Origin: Liopterus haemorrhoidalis
Lineage: Eukaryota > Arthropoda > Insecta > Coleoptera > Dytiscidae
Direction: 5' to 3'
Length of the DNA stretch: 64,000 nucleotides
NCBI GenBank assembly: GCA_963971575.1
Contig: OZ020616.1
Location: 1 to 64,000 of the forward strand
Shown: positions 10,926-21,098 of the stretch, piece by piece
Numbering within the stretch: position 1 is the first letter of the stretch
Layout: each line of letters begins with the position of its first letter
Notes under the pieces: generated by a model
What the model was told of the DNA's origin: nothing
The model's input: only the letters and a program-made list of their open reading frames with translations
Database searches by the model: none
Position numbers and translations under genes: made by a program

Positions 10926-13900
10926 ATGGCTAGCGGAGACCTAGCAAGTATAGCCAGCGATGAGCTGTGGAGGGAGTGCGCTAGTTGGTTGACTCGCTGT
11001 GATGTTCTGCGAAATGACCACAAGGCCAACTGGCCCACTGCAAATATCGTAGACCTGGCGTACATTCTACGGGATGGTGTGTTGCTGTGTAATCTTCTGA
11101 ATACGCTGGACCCGGGTTGTATCGACAACAAGGATGTGAACCAGAAACCACAGATGGCACAGTTTTTGTGTCTTCGAAACATACACATCTTCCGAGAGAC
11201 GTGCCGTGATCTGTTTGGTCTGAAAGAGGCGGATTTGTTCGATCCATTGATGCTGTTCGACTTGACCAACTTTCACCGTGTGTTGTGCACACTGGCCAAG
11301 CTGTCGTGCTGCCCCAAGGCACAGCGCAAGAACATCCAGGGTTTCTCAGCTCAGAGCCTTGGGTCTCGGGAGGACATCTACCAGAGCCTTCGCTCCGTGT
11401 AAGTATGCCTGCTGCCTGCTACTACTATAGCGTATGGTCTACTGGGGCATTTACACTATAACATGCACTCTACTCAGATATTTACATTGTTGCATGAGGT
11501 ATACAATTTATTTTTTATTTTATTTATTATGCAGTCCAGTTACTAAAGAAATATACATAAAAAATGGAAACACACTATGACTAATTAATTTGGTATGTAA
11601 TTAATGTCTTCAGTCATTTATGCTATTTTATTATTAATTAGCTGGAAATGCAGGCCTTCAGCTTTGGTACTAATAATTTATATGTTAATTGAATATTTAT
11701 TTATGTGGAAACTGGATCTGGAGCTGGTTTTCCACCTAGTGCCTCACTCTGACCTGGAGACAAAGTTGGGTATATCAAAGAAGTCAATTTTATATTAAAA
11801 AATCGCTCCTGAACAGATGCCTCTACTCAGGGCATAGAAATTAAAAAATCAATTGAGAAGCTGAAACGGGACACCACTATTATAATTAGAGATATAAAAA
11901 ATACTAAATAACAAAGTTGTGGGAGACCCAGGACATTTTCTTCTATAAGCAAATGTCTCCTACAACCAAGAAAATAATGGCGGTGTCTCTTTTCGCTGTT
12001 ACACCTTGTGTACATACCTTGTGCATGATATAGTGTAAACGTGTGGGTGGAGCGCATGTTATAATGGTATGCTGCAAGATTATTAAAGTAAAGGTTGTCT
12101 CGTAACTTGTAGTGGTTGGCGTAAATAATGAAGCTACGCGTCATCTGTATGCTAACAGAACGTTAGTCTTTGTTTCTTCATTATAAATACATTTTATTAC
12201 ATTCATTTTTGATGTGAAGTGAAATATTTCAATATTTTAGTTTTAGGGTGTCCCCCCTGTAACTACCCTGATATTCATCAAATTGAAAAAATGCATAGAA
12301 CAAATAAGATTTGTTTTCTTATAAACAATTTTTATTGTATAGTTTTTTCTGTTAAGATAGTTCTGTTTATAAATTAAATTTTTTAAGTTTTTCAGTACCA
12401 GTTTTAACCCAGAAACACCCCCTAAGAAAGAAAATTTTGAGATACCATGCCTATATTTGATCCTGGTTCTACTCTATTGTACCAAATTTCGTTAAAATAC
12501 GTCCAGACGTTTTTAAAAACCGATACAACCTCCAGTTTTATTAATTACTATATTATTATAGTATTTTGTTTTTCTATTTTTATTTAAATATTCCTAAAAT
12601 TATATTTGTATTCGATTTTATTGTTATTTATTAACTATAATACAAATACCCATCACCTTAAATTTTATATAAATCAGTATAAAATTACCTTAGATTTTTA
12701 TTTATAATTTATTCAGTAGAACTGTCTTGAAATAAATATCTATTATGAAAATAGTCAATAAAAATATTCAAAAATGTACAATATCTATATTAATTTTGTA
12801 TGGTAGTTTGATCTAAGCAGACATATGACGTATTCCCTCTCACGCTCTGATTGGTCAGAAGTTACGAGGCAACCTTTACTTTAATAATGTTGGGTATTCG
12901 CGACTCAAACTAACGTTGGCGGCGCTGCGTACGACAGTTAATGGCCGACGAGAAGCGTATATGTCACAAGTTTTTTCTTAATATTTATATGTTAACAATA
13001 TTTCGGCAAAAAAGCACTGTATTTAAGTCAATATATTTAAAAATACGTCTTAATTCACATAAGCTGGAGCACAACACACTAAAAATATTATTGTCATCTG
13101 ACACTACCGATAGAGGCGCCACTGCATTGTACATCATGGTTGACGCAGATAGGATATTTTTGACAGGTTCAATAGTATCTTCATGTGATATTTATTGAAA
13201 TTAATTTATTATTCAATATGAGGGTTGCGTTAAATGAAATTTTCCGTTTTCTCAGTGCCCAAGTAACCTCTAGGGTTATAATCGAAGGTAATAAGGCTTT
13301 TTTGCCACGTTTCGGAACACGATGAAAACTTAGGTCTCTATCACGACCTACTTTTGCTATGCAAAGATAAACACAACAATTCACGTTGCATTTAATTTTT
13401 CTTGCATTATTTAAAAACTCGCTATGAAAACAACAGTAAACAAACTCGACTATCCTCCACCTGTCAGTTTCTCAAAATCTCACTAGAGGCGCTTCAGTTA
13501 TTGTCAGTTGACAATACAAATATACGCTTGTGTTTAATTTACCGTAAGTCGCCACCAGATGTCTGATTGTTATTTGGAGTCGCGAATGGTGTGCGCCCCG
13601 TGCGTGAGCCAGTGCGCGGTGTTGGGATGGTGTGTGTGTATGTGGTGCAGAGGCTGTGGTGCTGGCGTGGGGCCCGCCTGCAGCTGGGTCAAGTTCAGTA
13701 TCAGGTGCCCGCGCCTCGACGACCGCCTGGAGGAGGTGTACGAGGACCTCTGCTACGTGACATTCTCCCCGCGCTCCTCGCTCGACGAGGTGAGCATTCA
13801 TTCATTCCCCGCGCCTCTGACATCCTTCCTTCCTTCCTTCCTTCCTTCCTTCCTACATCCCCCTAGCCGCAGCAGCAGCAGCAGCGGCAGCGGCAACTCC

Positions 13901-16900
13901 CCAGTGTATGTGTTGTTCACTGTGCATGGCTTGCTTGAACCTCACCGTGGCCTTGTTTGAATTGTGTGCGTTGCGCGTAGAGACGTGTCCCCCGGGCATA
14001 GGCAGGCGCTCAGCGATGACGACCAGGAGTACAGCAGCTATTACAGCCACATCAAGAACGAGGAGATCTACCAGGACCTCTGCTCCGTCAGAACGGTGAG
14101 TACTACACATTCCCCGGCACTGCTCACAGCATTCACCGCTCTATACAAACTACGTACTATCTCCCACTCTCTCTCTCTCTCTCTCTCTCTCTAGTTTACT
14201 GTTCAGTAGTCTCTCTTTCTCTCCACCTTCTTTATTATAAAGGTACATTCATATCATCATGTATCAATTGTTTTCCACCCGACAAATATTTTTTCTACAG
14301 CGCTGTTCATACGGTACGAAAATGTAGAAAGATGATTTTCGGTGCTGATTTTTCGACGCTGATATTTCGGCGTAAGGTGACCATACGTCCCGAATTTCCG
14401 CCTTGCGTCCCGATTTTTTTCAGAGGCAATATTTGTCCCGAACTCGCATTTTCTGTCCCGAATTGTCCCGAATTTTAGAAAAAGTATTTATTTTTAATAT
14501 AAATTTTAAATTTATTTCAAATAAAATTATTCTTACAAAATTTGAACTAAAAAAAATCTGCTGAAAGGGTATCTTCCTTGATGAACAGCTTTTGGAAAAG
14601 TGACAAGACTCAACTTGATGTCGACACATTAAAAGCAATATTACTGATTAAATTATGAAGAAAACTGGGCGGATTTTTATAAAATACTTCAAAGCAAAAA
14701 GTCCTACTCAAAAAGATCCATAGTTCGGAAAAATATAAAAAGTTTTCTGCTGAGTAACTTTAATGAATAAAGTTTGAAAACATTTAAAAAAAAATACTGT
14801 TATTTTAATAATATAAGTTAATTATCTGTGATTGGAAATTTTTATTGATTATAAATTATAATTATTTATTGTATATAATTTGTATATAAAAAAAAATTAA
14901 TTAATCAATTATATTTAAATAATTTTTATTTACCGAGAATATTTATCAGAATTGATAGCTATGGAAGGTGAAATAATAAATACGCACTATTTGTATTTGA
15001 AATGTGTTGCCTCAAAATGTCTTGAGAAGTATTTAAAATATTAGAAATATATGATTGGAAAGCCAGTAAGAGAACAGTTTGATGCGTGATGGATAATAAA
15101 GGTACCGGTAAGGTAACTCCTCCTTGAATGTTTCTCCCTGTTCTCACTCACTGAACCACTGTTCTAGTTTCTCTTGTTGAGTGTCGCATGAGTGCATGTG
15201 TGTTTGGTCTGATTATGAGGATGACTTGCTGGCGATCATTTCCAGAATGCAACAGGTCCACCCGTGGAGAAGCGAGACCATGTCATAAAGGAACTACTCG
15301 ACACAGAAAAGAACTACGTGGATGTATTAAAAACGCTCAAATTCCAGTTCTTGAAGCCCCTCAGTAATATGCTCAAGCCGGATGCGCTCGCTGTTATTTT
15401 TAAAGACATTCCAGTAAGAATCCCTCTCCCTCGCCCTCGTGCACTTGTGGAGACGTGTTAACGGTTTGTAATGTGCTTGCAGGAGCTGTACGAGATACAC
15501 AGTGAATTTTACAAGCATTTACACGGTTTCTATACAGAAGACAGTACTAAGCTCAGCACAACTTTCCTCAATTTTCGTGAAAAGTTCCTAATATATGGAA
15601 GTTACTGTGCCAATCTGACAGATGCTCAGGCGAAGCTGCAAGACGAATGCGACCAGAATCAAATATTGAATCAGGAAGTCATTGTAAGCACACAATAGGG
15701 GATAGGCATGATTTTTTTAAATTTTTTTATTATATTCCTCTTGTTGCATATAAAAATAAAAAACAGTTTTTTATTTATTTTTTTTTAATTTGAAGGCTTA
15801 AAAAAATCATAAATGTATGTAGCGCGCGAAAACGACGTGTGACGTCATACCCCTTCTAACTGACGCATGACACTACTAGCCTACCCAGCGTACATAGTCT
15901 GTTGTGAACTTATTTGTTTGTCTAACTTTTATAGGTTATTTAAAGTTAGAGTGATTTTAATTAAAATAAAGTTTAATTCTATAAAAATCATTTATACATG
16001 TTTACCGAATTAAATTTTATATTAAAATATATAAAATATGGAAGATCCAAGCCCCAGTACTTCGAAACATAGTCGAAAATATTGTTCAGTACCGATGTGC
16101 ACAATCAGTTCAACTAGAAATCCAAAAAAACAATTTATATCATTACCTGATGGCGAAAAACAACAGAAAAGGCGAAATTTGTGGCTGGAAGCTATGGGAC
16201 GAAATAAAACCGATATTTCAGAAAAAAGTAAATTTTATGTTTGTGAGCATAAATACATCAATGTTGGGTAAATTATCACTCTGAGCCCTAACAAAATCTT
16301 TATCTGCCATTTCAATAATAAATGCGTGAAAAATTGTTTAAAAACAAATACAAAACTCTCGAACAATACAATATACACACGTGTAAAGATTATGTTGTAG
16401 TTGTATCTGTGACGTGAAACCCCGTGGTTCTCAGAAAAAAATTAGTGGTCCGCGAAAGTTTTTGTGTTTTTTGCAGTTTTTTTAATTTTTTTATGCACAT
16501 TTTTTATGTAAATAATTTATATTTTGTTTATTTTCTGATGATTTCTACATATAAAATGATGATTTTCTACAAATAAAATAAATATATTTAGTAGTATATT
16601 AAATATATTTGTCTTCTTGCAAAAAATGAACCAAAAATTATTATTAGTGGTCCGCGTTAGAAAATTATATATTATACTGGTCCGCGGTGCGTTTTTGCTT
16701 GAGAAACACTGCTCTAGATCATATAAGCAGTTCAAAAAAAAAAAAAAAAGGTTTCTATTCATAGAATAACGTATATATTCACTTAAAATATGTTTCAGAG
16801 ATGCCAAAACGAAGCAAATAACGGAAAATTCAAATTAAGAGATGTTTTGTCAGTGCCAATGCAGAGGATATTGAAGTACCATCTACTGCTGGAGAAACTC

Positions 16901-18489
16901 ATCGAGGAAACACAGAAGGTATGTCACGGAACAATGAGTCACGGAGTTGGATCAATTTTACCTAATCGGCTTTCGTACCGAAATATTTACAAAACTTAAA
17001 ATACAATTTATTTTTTATTGCTCATATAATTTTTTTAGCATACCAGTTGTTAAATATTTTCACCCCTGAATACAATCAAAAATATTTGTACAACAATACA
17101 ATTTCCCAAATATATTTGTTTTAATCAGTCAGAACTGCACAATTTGCCGATCTGGGTCACTCCGTTGGCTAAATGTAAAAATGTTATCATAATATTTGTT
17201 TTTATTTGCAGAGTCACGAGGAGTATAAAGCCCTGACAAGGGCTCGAGAAGCAATGTTAGATGTTGCTACTTACATCAACGAAGTAAAACGAGATAGCGA
17301 TCACCTGGGGCTGCTCAAACAAGTCCAAGACAACATCCAGGACTGGGTGTTACCGGCTGATAATCCACTTCACGCCTATGGACATCTGCTCAAAGACGGA
17401 GAACTCAAAATAAAGTCACATGACGACCAAAAAGTTCATATGCGTTACGTATTTATTTTCGAAAAAATTATGGTGCTGTGTAAACCTTTGCGCGGCGGGT
17501 TGTTTTCTTTTAAGGAGTATCTACAGTTGCAGGACTTCTGTGTGGAGGACGTGAGTAACAGACCGATATTGAACAGAGAAGCACGTTGGTCTTATCAATG
17601 GCATTTAGTCAAAAAGAATCGTTCGAGCGTCTATACACTCTACGCACGTACTATAGATTTGAAAAAGAAAATGATGAAGGCTATAGCTGAAGCTTTGGAT
17701 AATTTAGAACCGCAAACTTTGAGGAAAACAAATCATCGTTTTGAGATGCAGACTTTTGAGAAAGCGGTCATTTGTAATCGCTGTAGTAAGTTTTTAAAAG
17801 GTCTGATATATCAGGGTTATCATTGTCGTGTTTGCGGTATTGCTGTTCATAAAGACTGTATAGCACATTCGGGTCGATGTGGAGCACCTACAAGTCCTGG
17901 TGCGCAGTTACCACACACCCATCACCACATGGATGAACTCTGTCGAGAACAACTCTGGTTCGCTGGTGAAATGGAACGAGTTACTGCTTCAGCGTTACTT
18001 GAAGCGAGACCAAAAGGTACGTTCATGGTAAGGATTCGTCCTGAAGGTGGAGAAACACGTTATGCTCTCTCTTTAAAAACATCGGATAATGTTCGTCACA
18101 TGCTTGTGTTTAAATCACAGGTCGATAACACTGAACAGTATTATTTAAGCGAAGCACGTTTCTTTAAAACTCTACTTGATTTGATTCGTTTTTACGAACA
18201 CACATCGTTGAGGGAAAATTTTGAGAAGCTTGAAGAGAGTGCCAGGTTGCAATGGCCATACAGACAGTTGATTGCCGAAGCTGAATGTGATTGGAAACCG
18301 GATGGCAGAGAACCCGGACAGATTTCTCTGAGGACTGGTTGTAAGGTGATCGTTTTTGATAAGAACGCAGGGAATAGTGCATTGGATGATGGGTCCTGGT
18401 GGAAAGGACGTGTCCAGAGCCACGTGGGATTGTTCCCGAGGCAGTGTGTTCGGGTGCTCAGGGAGGTCACTCATGAGATCTTGGATTGA
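10926..18489 (+). CDS. Vav: Vav guanine-nucleotide exchange factor (Rho/Rac GEF)
   Basis: Seven coding exons, 10926-11398, 13705-13789, 14006-14095, 15246-15413, 15483-15683, 16799-16918 and 17212-18489, give 804 aa. Vav links receptor tyrosine kinases to Rho/Rac. Order: calponin-homology domain (about 10-130; DGVLLCNLL, KPQMAQFLC), acidic region with Tyr152, Tyr170 and Tyr208 in EDIYQSL, EEVYEDL and EEIYQDL, DH domain (about 222-400; VPMQRILKYHLLLEKL), PH (about 430-540), C1 zinc finger (H554, C567, C570, C584, C587), SH2 (about 628-720; FMVRI with R653 as the phosphotyrosine-binding Arg) and one C-terminal SH3 (about 736-796; GSWWKG, GLFPRQCV). The vertebrate N-terminal SH3 is absent. ALYDF is replaced by AECDW. 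The start ATG was chosen by match to fly Vav. Exon 2 has two in-frame acceptors 6 nt apart (exon from 13699 or 13705). Confidence 0.93.
12292..12892. repeat. Interspersed 600-bp repeat, copy 1 (Vav intron 1)
   Basis: This block matches 40898-41490 over its whole length in the same orientation, with roughly nine in ten bases the same by eye. It contains ACCAAATTTCGTTAAAATAC and ends near CGCTCTGATTGGTCAGAAGT. I saw no terminal repeats or open frame, so the class is unknown. Confidence 0.8.
13091..13514. mobile_element. TA-target MITE in Vav intron 1
   Basis: The ends TTGTCATCTGACACTACC and, inverted, TTGTCAACTGACAATAAC are similar, and TA flanks both sides (13089-13090, 13515-13516). The same family (internal ATAGAGGCGC) recurs at 43740-44006. 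A Tc1/mariner-mobilised element is the likely class. Confidence 0.6.
13824..13854. repeat. (CTTC)n microsatellite in Vav intron 2
   Basis: About seven copies of CTTC directly upstream of CCCCCTAG. It acts as an extended pyrimidine tract in front of a possible acceptor at 13866. Confidence 0.9.
14167..14192. repeat. (TC)n microsatellite in Vav intron 3
   Basis: An uninterrupted CT/TC dinucleotide run shortly after the exon 3 donor. Confidence 0.9.
14373..14480. mobile_element. Fragment of a GGTGACCATACGTCCCG repeat
   Basis: The left end AAGGTGACCATACGTCCCG resembles the terminus of the complete 8-bp-duplication element at 38022-38205 (TAGGGTGACCATTCGTCCCG). The repeated word GTCCCGAA follows. 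Only one end is visible, so this is a truncated hAT-like relic in Vav intron 3. Confidence 0.4.
16038..16271 (+). pseudogene. THAP zinc-finger exon nested in Vav intron 5
   Basis: A 77-codon open frame begins with a clean ATG and reads MEDPSPSTSKHSRKYCSVPMC, then a THAP-like C2CH module: YCSVPMC supplies two Cys, NLWLEAMGR the conserved Trp region, and FYVCEHKY the last Cys and His. THAP domains bind DNA and occur in P-element-type transposases and in host factors derived from them. The frame stops at GGGTAAATT, which could be a splice donor (TGG|GTAAAT). A TGACGTCA palindrome lies at 15840-15847. It may be the first exon of a nested transposon gene or its relic. No second exon was identified. 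Confidence 0.55.
16433..16713. mobile_element. hAT MITE of the GTGGTCCGCG family, truncated
   Basis: It has the family-typical AGTGGTCCGCGAAAG and ACTGGTCCGCGGT blocks and ends TTGAGAAACACTG. The left end is degraded and no 8-bp duplication was found. It lies just upstream of Vav exon 6. Confidence 0.65.
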
Positions 18490-18651
18490 AGCCGCGATCA
18501 CCCCCCCCCTCCCCAACCCCCCCACTAGTCCAGGCCAGGTGCTAGAAGACGGCTGTCCATGCATTATTTAGTTAAAAATGTTTATTAGTATTTTTGATAT
18601 ACAGTCCGTTTTAATATAATTTATTACGGACTGAAATGTTTTTTGCATATA
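18490..18651 (+). other. Vav 3'UTR with short hairpin
   Basis: A C-rich run follows the stop codon. CAGTCCGT (18602-18609) pairs with ACGGACTG (18625-18632) around an AT loop. No AATAAA occurs before the pogo-like insertion; the first (18724-18729) is inside that element. Confidence 0.4.
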
Positions 18652-19407
18652 CAGTGTACCCTCGATTTTACTGATTTTAGATGTCCGTTAAATCCGAGAT
18701 CCGCTTTTTCGCCAACACATTGAAATAAAATTAGAAATCTAGTTGGCTATGTATAATAAGACATACTTTTGTATGTCTTATTGCTCCATAAGCTGTCGAG
18801 AGGTGATATAAAGCAGTGTTACTCAACAGGTGGTCCGCGGACCACTGGTGGTCCTTAGCAAAATTTTAGTGGTCCGCGAAAGGATTATAAATTATTATTT
18901 TTGAGATTTTTTGCTAATTTTTTTATGATTTTTTGTTCATTTTCTGTGTATTTTGTTCATTTTTTAGTGATTTTTTATTACTAAGATATATGTAGAGTTT
19001 ACATATACAGTTTTTTTATTAGTACATTTATTATTAGGGGTAGAAAATTTAATATTTTACTGGTCCGCGATATGTTTTCAGCTGAGAAACACTGATATAA
19101 AGTACATATGGTTGACGACAGTAGTATTTAGCCGTCAATTTGCACGTAGCGAACAGATTAATTTAAGCTCAATACGTTTTTGTTTTATTAAAATTCATGC
19201 TCAAAACTTCCGTAGTCAACTGCTTTTTTTTTCTTTCATTTTTTTTACACTATATAAATAATAGATAAAATCTTGTTTTCAATTTTTTAACTGATTAAAA
19301 GCAATGTTCATACATTCGGTGAAAAGCGGAAGCGTTTTTTTTTTTTTATAAATATCATCGGCAGGTTGTAGTAATTCATCAGCGGTCCGTTAAATCGAGG
19401 GTTTGTG
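18652..19407. mobile_element. Pogo/Tigger-like MITE, TA target, with nested hAT
   Basis: The left end CAGTGTACCCTCGATTTTAC pairs with the right end, which reads CACAAACCCTCGATTTAACG when inverted. TA flanks both sides (18650-18651 and 19408-19409). The CCTCGATTTAACGGA core resembles pogo/Tigger termini. A 281-bp hAT element interrupts it at 18814-19094. Confidence 0.65.
18814..19094. mobile_element. hAT MITE, GTGGTCCGCG family, perfect 8-bp duplication
   Basis: It starts CAGTGTTACTCAACAGG and ends CTGAGAAACACTG. ATATAAAG flanks it on both sides (18806-18813 and 19095-19102). It is nested in the pogo-like MITE. Confidence 0.95.
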
Positions 19408-19528
19408 TATCTAGTTAGGGTAGGTCCAGGTCCAGTGCGACACGACTGCAGACGAGATAAAGAGTCTGAACGGGCTGGCTCACCTCTCGCCCGTCTCTGC
19501 GATTGCAATGAGAATACTTCTATATTAT

Positions 19529-19531
19529 GAT

Positions 19532-19564
<33 letters not shown>

Positions 19565-19610
19565 TACTATATACATACATACATACATAGATACGTACGT
19601 ACGTTATTAT
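19529..19610. repeat. (ATAC)n microsatellite
   Basis: Repeated CATA/TACA units with a TATATAT interruption, ending in GTACGTACGT. Confidence 0.85.
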
Positions 19611-20152
19611 ATTATAAGTGAATGGAAACTACAATTTATACTGTTCAGTATTTTAGAATTTTTAACGATGTGTTCTTGTTTTTGATATGTGTATCACAGG
19701 ACATTCGATGTTCTATTGTTTCAGATAATAAAATCACCATATCATTGTTTCAATGCGCTTCTTTTATTTATGTGACATCTTAACCCACACTCCCTCCCGT
19801 TTATAGGGGGCGCCATCAGTAGCGAGGTCGGGTGACCGCCCAGGGCGCCACGCCAGTGGACGGCCACAAGAAAAATCTAGTAAACTTTTCTCAAAATCTA
19901 GTAAAAATTAATAATAAAAAAAAAATTACAATGCTACCATTTTAAGTTAGAAACGATAATGAAATCTATTTTTTTTTCTTACGATAAGATTAAAATTTTA
20001 ATTCTGAGTTAAAAATTATTGAAAATCATTAAACAACAAAGAATTTTAAATTCCAAATTCTCAGAAGAATTCAGAAAAATCTGGTATACTCTCGCCTCAC
20101 GAGGGATAAGGATAATAAAATAAACTCTTTTTGTTATACTTCACTTCTTTTA

Positions 20153-20251
20153 GAATTACCAAATATATGGATAGCATTACGTATATTACTCACCTTACCA
20201 GTGAGCGTAGTAAGTGGAGAACGCAGTTTTTCTAAACTCAAACTTATAAAA
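20153..20251 (+). pseudogene. hAT transposase C-terminal dimerisation remnant
   Basis: The frame reads LPNIWIALRILLTLP followed by VSVVSGERSFSKLKLIK, the hallmark C-terminal dimerisation motif of hAT transposases. Upstream, 19806-19870 has GGGGGCGCCATC...GGGTGACCGCCCAGGGCGCC, typical of a hAT 5' end, with nearly all of the coding body missing between. The frame then runs into an unrelated repeat (see 20249-20648), so the gene is dead. Confidence 0.8.
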
Positions 20252-20648
20252 ACCCCTTGCGCTGCCGCCACCACCATAGCATCACTGTATATAGAACAAC
20301 ATACATTCAGTATTACCACTCGCTACTTATGTTTTCCTGATACCAAAGTTGCAAGAAAGAAACGATTGTCAGCGAAAATAGTAAAGCGAGATAATAATAG
20401 TTGCAGTTATGCTCACTAGATGTCACTGACAATTCAACGGTCACTGACATCTGTAGTATAGGAGGTGTATACACAAATAAAATTTATAAATATTTAATTT
20501 ATCAACATAATTTTTAAAGTTACTTATAATACCGGCTGCATTAGTTTGTATAAATGTCACAGAGTGCACCACTTTATTTATTTTTGAAAACCTAGTAGTT
20601 CTTTACGTAACAAATAATGGAAATTAGCCTAATCTAGGGGCGACACAT
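20249..20648. repeat. 400-bp repeat R, copy 1
   Basis: It begins AAAACCCCTTGCGCTGCCGCC and ends CTAATCTAGGGGCGACAC. Close copies occur at 22539-22938 and 23829-24206 in the same orientation. In this copy the repeat is joined in frame to the hAT remnant, extending it by about 55 codons. The class is unknown. Confidence 0.8.
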
Positions 20649-21098
20649 GATATTTTAAACCACACATGGATGGTTCATCAAACTGGTGACATTTTAGGTC
20701 GATATTAGTACAATTTTACTAGTATGTAGATGGCAATTGTATGAAAGTTTGGAAACCTGTAGCAGTTGGGTTCGATTCTAGTCGGTCATAGACCGACCTA
20801 AAGGCTATTTCAAACGTTTAAGCAAAACTAAAGGGAATTAAAATTTTTTCTAAGTTGTCACTAACTAACTTTTCAACGATTAAAGTGGGCTTTTGATAAG
20901 CAAAAGCAAAGAAACCGACTATATGATACTGCAAAATCTCTTGGAAAAGTGGCATCCCTTTATGATAAAATGGAACATTTGGTTTTAGATTTATAAATTA
21001 TAAAAATAATGTAGGAAACCACTTAAAAAATATTTTAAATTATTAATTTCCTTACAGCAAGTCGCGACATTTATTTTTTTAATAATTTTAAATAAATA
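20649..21098. other. Flank upstream of the pickpocket gene
   Basis: AT-rich. Around 20803-20860 is a degenerate match to the GGCTATTCCAAACGTTTA-type MITE end seen at 30965-31301. No promoter element can be assigned, and an upstream non-coding exon is possible. Confidence 0.3.

Noticed and set aside
10910..11322. Minus-strand open frames of 69-119 codons
   Set aside because: They lie opposite Vav exon 1, whose frame is clearly coding; no domain or splice support.
13559..13866. Long plus-strand frames around Vav exon 2
   Set aside because: Only 13705-13789 fits the splice phases and the EEVYEDL motif; the rest is intron and microsatellite translation.
18164..18571. Open frames on both strands at the end of Vav
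   Set aside because: Shadows of the SH2/SH3 coding frame; the plus-strand frame at 18356 overlaps the SH3 out of frame.
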